In this document: in pieces, positions 51,761 through 58,362 of the stretch | Layout of the letters: every line of letters begins with the position of its first letter | Position numbering within the stretch: the first letter of the stretch is position 1 | Source: CAZWKX01 sp964614095 | Lineage (GTDB): Bacteria > Actinomycetota > Acidimicrobiia > Spongiisociales > UBA11373 | Assembly: GCA_964614095.1 (NCBI GenBank) | Contig: CAZTJO010000009.1 | Span: forward strand, 1 to 58,362 | Direction of reading: 5' to 3' | Length of the DNA: 58,362 bases | Translations under genes and position numbers: made by a program | The notes under the pieces: model-generated | Database searches by the model: none | What the model saw: the letters and a program-made list of their open reading frames with translations, nothing else | What the model was told of the DNA's origin: nothing

Positions 51761-54046
51761 CTACCCCTCCTCCACCCTTGTCCGCAGACGCTCCACGAAC
51801 TGCTCCCGTGAGACGGGCAGCGCAAAGAGCACGATGATGTCGCCACCACTCAGTCTGGTGTTGCCGTCGGGCACCATGGTCTCGCCCTCCCGACGCACCG
51901 AGACGATGGTGCAGCCGCGGGGTATCGGAATCTCCTTGACGGCACGGCCGTCGGCCACCGAACCGGCGGGAATCTCCACATCGAAAAAGCGCGCCTCGGG
52001 CTCCCGTCCCACCCGATCGTGCTCGCCGGTCCACTCGTCAACGTCGAGGCGAGCCTCCAGCTGCTCGCGGGCGGCCCGGCGGCTGAAGATGGTGAGTACG
52101 TCACCGGCTTCGAGAACGGTGTGCCCGTGGGGCACCCTGATCTCGGCGCCTCGGCGTACCGACACGATGGTGCAGCCCTGGGGGATGGGAATCTCTCGCA
52201 CCCGCCGACCGTCGGCCACCGAGCCGGGAGGAATCTCGATATCACTGAACGAGGCATCGGGGTGGGTACGGGCGCGGAGCCGTTCCCGGTCCATCTCATG
52301 GTGCACCTCCTGGCCGAGGGCACGGTGATAGGCGCCGACCGCGTCCTCACGCCGGAAAACACCTACAAGCCGCCGCGGGTCATTCTCGGCGACAACCGGG
52401 ATGATCCCCACACCCAGCGACGCCATCCGCTCCAGCGCCTCGGACACCGCGCTGCTGGGGACCAGGGTGGTGGGCCGTGGCGTCATCGCTTCAGCGGCGG
52501 TCACCAGATCCGAAGGCCCGCCGGTGCGCACGATGTCGGTAGTCGTGATCACGCCGACCAGCTTCCGCGACTCCAACACCGGCATGCTGCGGTGCCGCTG
52601 GCGATCCAGAAGGCCCTGTACCTGTGCCGTTGTCATCTCGGGCGACACGCTGGCATCGACCACCGAAGCCACGTCGCCGACGTGCACGGTGTCGAGCAAA
52701 TCGATCTCACTATGCCGCCGCAGTCGAATGCCACGACGGGCCAATGACATGATGTAGACGCTGTCCCGGTGCACTCGATCACCCGCAAAGGTGGCGAGCG
52801 AGGCGGCAAGCATGAGCGGGAGCACAAGTCCGTAGTCACCGGTTATCTCGAATACGATCAGGATCGAGGTGAGCGGCGCCCGGGCCACAGCGGAAAACAT
52901 GGCCGCCATTCCGACGATGGCAAAGGCCCCCGGCTCCAGCTGCGAGCTGCCCCACACCGGTGCGATCAGATCGGCAAACCCGGCCCCGAGAGCGGCTCCG
53001 ATAAAGAGACTCGGCATAAAAACGCCGCCATATCCCCCCACTCCAAGAGTCAGAGAAGTGGCGACGATCTTGTATCCCACCAGGGCGAGCACGGACCACC
53101 AGACGATGTCGGTTGTGCTGATGAGATCGAGAAAGCCGGCCACCACTTCCTGGCCGGTACCAAGGATATCGGGCTCCACCATTCCGATTCCGGCAATGGC
53201 CAGCCCAAACACGATAGGGCGAAGCCACCGGGGACCCCGGTAGCGCACCGCCTCGGCGGTGGCCAGCGCGCGCAGGAAGATCCAGCCGACCAGAACGGCA
53301 AGTGCGCCCAGGGCCGCGTACAGCAGTAGTTCGCTGGGATGGTTGACCTGATGCGGATAGGCACTGAGGATGCGCTCCTCCCCGACAATGCTGCTGGTGG
53401 TCACGGCCGCGGTGACCGAGGCAACAACAACCGCGTTCAGGTGACGAATGGCGAAATTGCCGAGGATCACCTCGATGGCGAACAGCATGCCGGCGATGGG
53501 CGCGTTGAACGAGGCCGCTATGGCGGCCCCGGCGCCGGCGGCCACCAAGCTGCGAACCCGGTCCTCCCCGAGCCCGGTGTGCCGGGCCAGCGAAGACCCG
53601 ATGGTGCCGCCGATCTGTGCGATGGGGCCCTCACGTCCCACCGACCCGCCCAAGCCGACGGTGAGGGAACCCACCACGAGCTTGAGCGGAGCGCCCCGAG
53701 TCGGCATGTAGCCGGAACGGATGCCGACGGCGGCCATGACTTCGGGAACGCCGTCGGCATTCACCTCGGGATACCGGCGGCCCATCGCCCAGGCTGCGGA
53801 AAGCCCCAACGGCAGGGCGACGAGCACAACCAGCTTGGTGCCCCCGATATCGACACCGAGCACCTCGATGGTGCCGATGCGATCACTCAGCCACTCGACC
53901 AGCCATTTGACACCCTCGATGCCGCCGATGAGTGCAGCTGCGGCAAGGCCGACGGTGACTCCAACAGCTACGGCCAGCCCCAGGAAGGCAGCAGTGCCGC
54001 GCGGCCGGAGCGCGGAGCGCAGGGCAGACCAGACACGATTCATCAT
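51761..54046 (-). CDS. CLC chloride channel/antiporter with CBS pair and two RCK_C domains
   Basis: A 761-residue protein. The CLC membrane part (to about residue 430) has the selectivity motifs GSVGREGPIAQIG, with the gating Glu of proton-coupled antiporters, and GGVFMPSLFIG. A CBS pair follows (VTAAEAMTPRPTTLV and MPVLESRKLVGVITTTDIV). Two TrkA-C/RCK_C domains end it, each with GSVADGR, a G/C-rich EIPIP turn and GCTIVSVRR, and they are clearly duplicates. RCK_C and CBS domains bind nucleotides or ions, so gating by an intracellular ligand is likely. A TATCGT box lies 9 nt before the ATG. Confidence 0.93.
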   Translation of the reverse strand: MMNRVWSALRSALRPRGTAAFLGLAVAVGVTVGLAAAALIGGIEGVKWLVEWLSDRIGTIEVLGVDIGGTKLVVLVALPLGLSAAWAMGRRYPEVNADGVPEVMAAVGIRSGYMPTRGAPLKLVVGSLTVGLGGSVGREGPIAQIGGTIGSSLARHTGLGEDRVRSLVAAGAGAAIAASFNAPIAGMLFAIEVILGNFAIRHLNAVVVASVTAAVTTSSIVGEERILSAYPHQVNHPSELLLYAALGALAVLVGWIFLRALATAEAVRYRGPRWLRPIVFGLAIAGIGMVEPDILGTGQEVVAGFLDLISTTDIVWWSVLALVGYKIVATSLTLGVGGYGGVFMPSLFIGAALGAGFADLIAPVWGSSQLEPGAFAIVGMAAMFSAVARAPLTSILIVFEITGDYGLVLPLMLAASLATFAGDRVHRDSVYIMSLARRGIRLRRHSEIDLLDTVHVGDVASVVDASVSPEMTTAQVQGLLDRQRHRSMPVLESRKLVGVITTTDIVRTGGPSDLVTAAEAMTPRPTTLVPSSAVSEALERMASLGVGIIPVVAENDPRRLVGVFRREDAVGAYHRALGQEVHHEMDRERLRARTHPDASFSDIEIPPGSVADGRRVREIPIPQGCTIVSVRRGAEIRVPHGHTVLEAGDVLTIFSRRAAREQLEARLDVDEWTGEHDRVGREPEARFFDVEIPAGSVADGRAVKEIPIPRGCTIVSVRREGETMVPDGNTRLSGGDIIVLFALPVSREQFVERLRTRVEEG

Positions 54047-54150
54047 TACAGAGCGACGATACCGCGGCCGGGCCCATGCCTATCGCACCGGCAGGAAAGG
54101 GCGGTGGCGCTCATGGCCCGGTGAGCAGCATGCGGACCATGGGGCCGGCG

Positions 54151-54501
54151 CTAGACCAGCTCGATGACGGCCATCTCGGCACCGTCGCCGCGGCGAGGCC
54201 CCAGCCGCACGATGCGGGTGTAGCCCCCAGGACGATTGGCATAGCGAGGGGCCACATCGTCGAAGAGTTTGGTGACAACCTCGGTGTCCTCAATCTCGGC
54301 GAGGATCTGGCGACGATCGTGGAGAGAACCGGCGCGGGCCTTGGTGATGAGCTTCTCGGCGAATGGCCGCAACAGTTTTGCTCTCGACACCGTGGTGGTG
54401 ATGCGCTCCTCCGAGAAGAGCTCCTGGGCGAGATTGCGGAGCATGGCCTTCTGGTGAGCAGAACTCCCACCGAGCCGTGGACCCTTTTTGGGGCGCGGCA
54501 T
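54151..54501 (-). CDS. rplQ: 50S ribosomal protein L17
   Basis: A 116-residue protein, L17 in type (LGGSSAHQKAMLRNLAQELF, RITTTVSRAKLLRPFAEKLI and GGYTRIVRLGPRRGD). The ATG overlaps the rpoA stop by one base. It is the last gene of the ribosomal/alpha operon. Confidence 0.98.
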   Translation of the reverse strand: MPRPKKGPRLGGSSAHQKAMLRNLAQELFSEERITTTVSRAKLLRPFAEKLITKARAGSLHDRRQILAEIEDTEVVTKLFDDVAPRYANRPGGYTRIVRLGPRRGDGAEMAVIELV

Positions 54502-55451
54502 CAGTCGGAAGCTTCCTCGTCTCGAGTCGAGCGCAGGGAGAGACCCAGCTCGTCGAGCTTCGCGGTGACCTCTTCCAGGCTCTTCTGGCCGAAGTTGGTG
54601 ATGTTGAGCAGATCCTCTTCCGTCTTCAGCACAAGCTCGCCCACGGTCTGAATCTGAGCCCGGCGGAGGCAGTTGCGGGGCCGCTCCGACAGATCGAGCG
54701 CCTCGATGGGAAGCTCCAGATCCGGCGATGCGGATTCGGCGGAGACGACGTCACCGAGCTCCAGCCCAATACCCTCGCCGACATCGGCAAAAAGGCCCAA
54801 TAGCTCGCCCAAGGTCTTGCCCGCCGAGGACACAGCCTCACGAGGAGTTACCGAACCGTCGGTCTCGACATCGATGACCAGCTTGTCGAAGTTGGTCATC
54901 TGCCCCACCTGGGTGCTCTCGACCGTGTAGGAAACCTTGCGCACCGGTGAAAAGACCGAATCGATCGGAATGCTGCCGATGGCGTCACCCCTTGCGTTCC
55001 GCTCCGATGATCGATATCCAACGCCGCGCTCGGCCATCATCTCGATCTCGAGCCGGCCTGAAGCAGCCAATGTGGCGAGGTGGAGATCGCCATTGACCAC
55101 TTCGACTCCGGCAGGCACTTTGAGGTCGGCCGCGGTGGCCTCGCCTTTTCCCTTGGCCGACAGATATAGCGTCTGTGGCTCTTCGGCTTCGATGCGGAGC
55201 ACAACCTGCTTCAGGTTGAGTATCAGATCGACAACATCCTCCACGATGCCTTCAATGGTGGAAAACTCGTGCTGCACCCCCTCGATCCGCACCACGGTGA
55301 TGGCAGCTCCCGGGATTCGCGACAAGAGTGTGCGCCGCAGGGTATTGCCGAGGGTGTAGCCGAATCCGGGCTCGAGAGGCTCAACGACAAAACGCGAGCG
55401 ATTCTCGACGGTCTGCTCTTCTTCTATCTGTGGACGCTGGACGATGAGCAC
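54501..55451 (-). CDS. rpoA: RNA polymerase alpha subunit
   Basis: A 316-residue alpha subunit. The N-terminal domain has EPLEPGFGYTLGNTLRRTLL and the C-terminal domain has ELELPIEALDLSERPRNCL-type helices and LLNITNFGQKSLEEV. GTG start. It follows rpsD by 9 nt. Confidence 0.98.
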   Translation of the reverse strand: MLIVQRPQIEEEQTVENRSRFVVEPLEPGFGYTLGNTLRRTLLSRIPGAAITVVRIEGVQHEFSTIEGIVEDVVDLILNLKQVVLRIEAEEPQTLYLSAKGKGEATAADLKVPAGVEVVNGDLHLATLAASGRLEIEMMAERGVGYRSSERNARGDAIGSIPIDSVFSPVRKVSYTVESTQVGQMTNFDKLVIDVETDGSVTPREAVSSAGKTLGELLGLFADVGEGIGLELGDVVSAESASPDLELPIEALDLSERPRNCLRRAQIQTVGELVLKTEEDLLNITNFGQKSLEEVTAKLDELGLSLRSTRDEEASD

Positions 55452-55460
55452 GTGGGCCCC

Positions 55461-56087
55461 CTACTTCGAGTACAGCTCAACGATGAGCTGCTCCTGGACC
55501 TGGGTGTCGATTTGGGCTCGGTTGGGAAGATCGCGGATGACGATCTTGCGAGCATCGCCATTCACTTCTATCCACTCCGGCCTGGGTCGGTCCCGCGATG
55601 TGTCGAGAGCGTGCTGGACCACAAGCAGCTCCAGGCTTCGCTCACGGAGCCGAACCTCGTCGTCCCGCCGCACTCGGTACGACGGCACGTTGATCTTGCG
55701 GCCGTTGATGACAAAATGGCCGTGGGACACCAATTGACGGGCCTGCGCCCGTGAACCGGCAAAACCGGCCCGGAAGACTACGTTATCCAGGCGGCTCTCG
55801 AGGATACGCAAGAGGTTTTCGCCGGTGATGCCGCGCTGGCGAGCGGCCTCCTTGTAATAATTGCGGAATTGGCGTTCGAGGATTCCATAGATGCGGCGAG
55901 TCTTCTGCTTCTCCCGCAGCTGCACGAGGTACTGGCTCTCGCGGATACGGCCGCGGCCGTGCTCGCCCGGCGGGTACGGCTTGCGCTCGACGGCACATTT
56001 GCTGCTTTCGCAGCGGGCACCCTTGAGAAACAGCTTCGTGCGCTCCCTGCGACAGAGCTTGCAGATGGGTCCGGTGTAGCGTGCCAC
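55461..56087 (-). CDS. rpsD: 30S ribosomal protein S4
   Basis: A 208-residue protein beginning ARYTGPICKLCRRERTKLF. It carries four Cys (CKLC, then C26 and C31), so it is the zinc-binding form. The S4 domain shows LESRLDNVVFRAGFAGSRAQ and VSHGHFVINGRKINVPSY. The GTG at 56087 has GGGGGAG 8 nt upstream, so I prefer it over a longer start. Confidence 0.98.
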   Translation of the reverse strand: MARYTGPICKLCRRERTKLFLKGARCESSKCAVERKPYPPGEHGRGRIRESQYLVQLREKQKTRRIYGILERQFRNYYKEAARQRGITGENLLRILESRLDNVVFRAGFAGSRAQARQLVSHGHFVINGRKINVPSYRVRRDDEVRLRERSLELLVVQHALDTSRDRPRPEWIEVNGDARKIVIRDLPNRAQIDTQVQEQLIVELYSK

Positions 56088-56091
56088 GGCT

Positions 56092-56478
56092 CTAGCTCCC
56101 CCGCCGCTTCTTCTGTCGCACACCGTTGTGCGGTATCGGGGTGACGTCGCGAATGCCGGTGACCTCCATGCCCATGGTTTGCAGGGTCCGGATGGCGGTG
56201 TCCCGGCCCGAGCCGGAACCCCTCACGATGACATCGATCTTTCGCATCCCCCACTCCCCGGCCCGCCGGGCCGCCTGTTCGGCCGCCACCTGGGCTGCGT
56301 ACGGAGTGGATTTGCGGGATCCCTTGAACCCCACCGTCCCCCCGGAGGTCCACACAAGCGTGTTGCCTTCGAGGTCGGTGATGTTGATGATGGTGTTGTT
56401 GAAGCTGGCGGTTATATGGGCCTGGCCGTGGAGCACATTTCTGCGCTCTCGCCGCCGCGTCTGCCTCTTCTCTGCCAA
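56092..56478 (-). CDS. rpsK: 30S ribosomal protein S11
   Basis: A 128-residue S11: HITASFNNTIINITDLEGN, GSRKSTPYAAQVAAE and the C-terminal DVTPIPHNGVRQKKRR. Part of rpmJ-rpsM-rpsK-rpsD-rpoA-rplQ, with only 4 nt to rpsD. Confidence 0.98.
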   Translation of the reverse strand: MAEKRQTRRRERRNVLHGQAHITASFNNTIINITDLEGNTLVWTSGGTVGFKGSRKSTPYAAQVAAEQAARRAGEWGMRKIDVIVRGSGSGRDTAIRTLQTMGMEVTGIRDVTPIPHNGVRQKKRRGS

Positions 56479-56495
56479 GGAAACCTCCGCGCCCC

Positions 56496-56876
56496 TCAGT
56501 GCTTCCGTGCCTTCTTCTTGCCGGCGATTGCCTGGCGAGGACCCTTGCGGGTGCGAGCGTTCGTGTGTGTGCGTTGGCCACGTACAGGAAGTCCGCGGCG
56601 GTGCCGCACTCCCTGGTAGGAGCCGATCTCGACCTTGCGCTTGATGTTCTGAGTCACCTCACGCCTGAGATCACCCTCGACTCGGAAGTTGGCATCTATG
56701 TACTGACGTATCTTGACGATCTCGTCGTCGGTGAGATCCCGTATTTTTGTGCTGCGATCGATCTTGAGCGCATCACAGGTCTCACGAGCCAGGCTGCTAC
56801 CCACACCAAAGATGTAGGTGAGGCCCACCTCGAGCCGTTTATCCCTCGGCAGATCGACTCCTGAAATACGTGCCAT
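56496..56876 (-). CDS. rpsM: 30S ribosomal protein S13
   Basis: A 126-residue S13: ISGVDLPRDKRLEVGLTYIF, then the RRHGLPVRGQRT-type segment (RHRRGLPVRGQRTHTNARTR) and a basic tail. The start lies 5 nt after the rpmJ stop. Confidence 0.98.
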   Translation of the reverse strand: MARISGVDLPRDKRLEVGLTYIFGVGSSLARETCDALKIDRSTKIRDLTDDEIVKIRQYIDANFRVEGDLRREVTQNIKRKVEIGSYQGVRHRRGLPVRGQRTHTNARTRKGPRQAIAGKKKARKH

Positions 56877-56881
56877 CTACG

Positions 56882-56995
56882 TCATCCCTGTCGCTGCTTG
56901 TGGCGAGGATTGGCACAGATGATCCAGACGCGGCCGTGACGCCGGATGACCCGGCATTTCTCGCACATCTTCTTCACCGACGGCCTTACTTTCAT
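56882..56995 (-). CDS. rpmJ: 50S ribosomal protein L36
   Basis: A 37-residue protein: MKVRPSVKKMCEKCRVIRRH, then GRVWIICANPRHKQRQG. It is the zinc-binding form with C11, C14, C27 and H32. It opens the small ribosomal block, with no infA before it. Confidence 0.98.
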   Translation of the reverse strand: MKVRPSVKKMCEKCRVIRRHGRVWIICANPRHKQRQG

Positions 56996-57317
56996 GAGAT
57001 CTCTGCAAGTCGGCGTCATCGAGCACAACCGTCGTGTACCGGGAGCTCGACGACGGTCGACCGACCGTGCCACGTCGCCATCACTTACCTGCGAACACAC
57101 GAAACGGACCCCGAAGGGCCGGACGGCAAGAGTACCGGACGCACCGTGGTAGGACAAATCATCAAAGTTGCCCGCCGGAGCGCTCTCGAGGCGCCTCCGA
57201 GGGTGCTGCAGGCCACACGGAGGCCGGACCACATAACAGAGCCCAGAGCTCAGAGTTCAGCAACAAATACCCAGAATTCAGAGTCCAGAGTCCGCCGTCT
57301 GCATTCTGCATTCTTGA
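56996..57317 (-). other. 322-nt gap between map and rpmJ where infA is usually found
   Basis: In most bacteria, infA (about 73 codons) lies between map and rpmJ. None of the frames here shows an IF1-like sequence. The map-proximal part is heptad island 7. The part nearer rpmJ (56996-57236) has no recognised feature; it must contain the rpmJ leader and perhaps a promoter. Confidence 0.7.
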
Positions 57318-57320
57318 CTA
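57237..57320. repeat. Heptad-repeat island 7
   Basis: Twelve heptads in one register: left units AGAGCCC, AGAGCTC, AGAGTTC, AGAATTC, AGAGTCC and AGAGTCC, then two right units GCATTCT that start 63 nt after the first left unit. It runs up to the stop codon of map. Confidence 0.88.
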
Positions 57321-58064
57321 CGGAACCGTCAGCACCTGCGGCCCATCGGCCATGATGGCGATGGTGTGCTCAAAATGCGCCGAGAGTGATCCGTCCGCGG
57401 TGACCACCGACCAGCCGTCCTTCAGTACGCGGGTGGCGCCCTCGCCGATGTTGAGCATGGGCTCGATGCATATGGCCATGCCCTCTTTCAGCTTGAGGCC
57501 GGTCCCGGGATCCCCATAGTTCAGAACCTGCGGCTCTTCGTGCATCTGGCGACCGATGCCGTGACCGGTGTACTCCCTCACCACGCCATACCCGCCTTCA
57601 TGGGCCACCGACTCGACGGCATGCCCAATGTCCCCCAGCCGGCGCCCCGGCCTGGACTGTTCCACACCGGCCCACATGGCTCGCTCGGTGGCCTCCAACA
57701 GCGCTTGCGCCTCTTCGCTGATCTTGCCGATCCCGAAGCTGATGGCCGCATCGCCGTGCCAGCCCTCAAAGATCGTCCCCACGTCGAGGGCGAGAATGTC
57801 GCCTTCCCGAAGTACCCGCCGGTCGGGGATGCCGTGCACGATGACGTTGTTGGGGGACAGGCAGATGGTCGCCGGATAGCCGTGATAGTTGAGGAAAGAT
57901 GGCAGGCAGCCCCGCTTCTCGATTATCTCGGCCGCCAGCTTGTCGAGATCGATGAGCCTGGTTCCGGGAGACGCCGCTTCCCGCACCTTGGTGTGGACTT
58001 CGGCCACCACCCGGCCCGCGACTCGCATCTTGGCGAAGTCCTCCGAGCTCTTGATAGTGATCAT
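57318..58064 (-). CDS. map: Methionine aminopeptidase, type I
   Basis: Removes the initiator Met. The 248 residues contain the metal ligands Asp in ALDVGTIFEGWHGDAA (two Asp), His in YTGHGIGRQMHEEP, Glu in CIEPML and Glu in LSAHFEHTI. The ATG overlaps the adk stop by 4 nt (ATGA), the classical adk-map pair. Confidence 0.97.
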   Translation of the reverse strand: MITIKSSEDFAKMRVAGRVVAEVHTKVREAASPGTRLIDLDKLAAEIIEKRGCLPSFLNYHGYPATICLSPNNVIVHGIPDRRVLREGDILALDVGTIFEGWHGDAAISFGIGKISEEAQALLEATERAMWAGVEQSRPGRRLGDIGHAVESVAHEGGYGVVREYTGHGIGRQMHEEPQVLNYGDPGTGLKLKEGMAICIEPMLNIGEGATRVLKDGWSVVTADGSLSAHFEHTIAIMADGPQVLTVP

Positions 58065-58362
58065 GCCTCGGCCAGAGTTCGGGCCACACGGGCGAAGATC
58101 TCCTCGATCGTGCCCATGCCGTCGACCGAACGGATAATGCCCCTCTCCTCGTAGTAGGTGATCAGCGGTTCGGTGAGCTCGCGGTAGACCCGGAGCCGAT
58201 TACGCACCGTCTCCTCAGTGTCGTCGCTCCTTCCCTCCAGCTGCCCCCGTTTGATGATTCGCTGCACAACCTCTTCCTCTTCTACCTCGAGGTTCACGAC
58301 CATCTCGAGAGGACGACCGGCGAGCACCGAGTCGAGTGCTTCCGCCTGCGGAGTGGTCCGCG
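58061..58362 (-). CDS. adk: Adenylate kinase, 3' part (runs off the window)
   Basis: About 100 C-terminal codons. They read RTTPQAEALDSVLAGRPLEM, VVNLEVEEEEVVQRIIKRGQ, a shortened lid without Cys, the GRSDDTEETVRNRLRVYRE segment and a normal C-terminus. The frame remains open to the window edge, so the P-loop half lies outside. Forms ADP from ATP and AMP. Confidence 0.95.
   Translation of the reverse strand, partial: RTTPQAEALDSVLAGRPLEMVVNLEVEEEEVVQRIIKRGQLEGRSDDTEETVRNRLRVYRELTEPLITYYEERGIIRSVDGMGTIEEIFARVARTLAEA

Noticed and set aside
57001..57100. Remnant of infA on the minus strand
   Set aside because: A short VVELPVHD reading is reminiscent of the IF1 C-terminus, but the flanking residues do not match and a stop interrupts the frame just upstream.

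Overview
The window is high-GC chromosomal DNA, probably from an uncultured actinobacterium and perhaps from class Acidimicrobiia. The evidence for this is frequent GTG starts, a mycothiol-type maleylpyruvate isomerase-fold enzyme, the GuaB3 paralogue typical of actinobacteria and cyanobacteria, zinc-ligand forms of S4 and L36, lipoproteins with Thr-rich linkers, and many start codons that sit 6-8 nt behind a TAnnnT -10 box (leaderless mRNAs). One 100-N block shows that it is a draft assembly.

Layout. 0.1-6.4 kb: uridine kinase, LysE exporter, a B12-binding mutase subunit with sucCD, and PcrA helicase. 6.4-13 kb: a CheA-like hybrid kinase, a receiver-GAF regulator, a stand-alone Hpt protein, then guaA and guaB3. 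13-20 kb: a broken zinc-ribbon/beta-propeller gene holding the N block, then trpS, fhs, a lipoprotein, DUF554, tRNA(CAT) and metF. 20.7-27.7 kb: a LacI regulator and a complete family-5 (Opp/Dpp type) ABC importer, probably for an oligosaccharide. 27.8-32.7 kb: a patchy region with acetyltransferases, two orphan lipoproteins, a Nudix hydrolase and three gene relics (galE 3' end, an LLM oxidoreductase with its middle deleted, a Nudix 3' duplicate). 32.7-36.3 kb: an S23-type four-helix-bundle gene, groEL-groES under CIRCE, and a PfkB kinase. 36.3-42.9 kb: a compact operon nnr-alr-P1 peptidase-UDG4-tsaE-tsaB-rimI-tsaD in which every junction is a 4-nt overlap. 43-48.6 kb: PopT (DUF368), acpS, glmS, glmM, rpsI, rplM. 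48.8-54 kb: a mycothiol-type enzyme, truA, a YIP1-like protein, an LLM oxidoreductase and a CLC channel carrying CBS and two RCK_C domains. 54.1-58.4 kb: the end of the ribosomal/alpha operon (adk-map-rpmJ-rpsM-rpsK-rpsD-rpoA-rplQ), without infA.

The most unusual feature is a dispersed family of intergenic islands made of a 7-nt unit (AGARTYC on one arm, its complement GRAYTCT on the other), arranged head to head around a short centre. Six clear islands and one partial island occur, each just behind a stop codon. In most of them both arms keep one common 7-nt register. The partial island flanks and overlaps the four-helix-bundle gene, so that gene lies between a left-type and a right-type arm. 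This looks like a small element (arms plus S23 gene) with shorter gene-less derivatives, comparable in logic to RAYT/REPIN systems. It is the best candidate here for an undescribed system.

All calls come from reading the sequence by eye; no database search was run.
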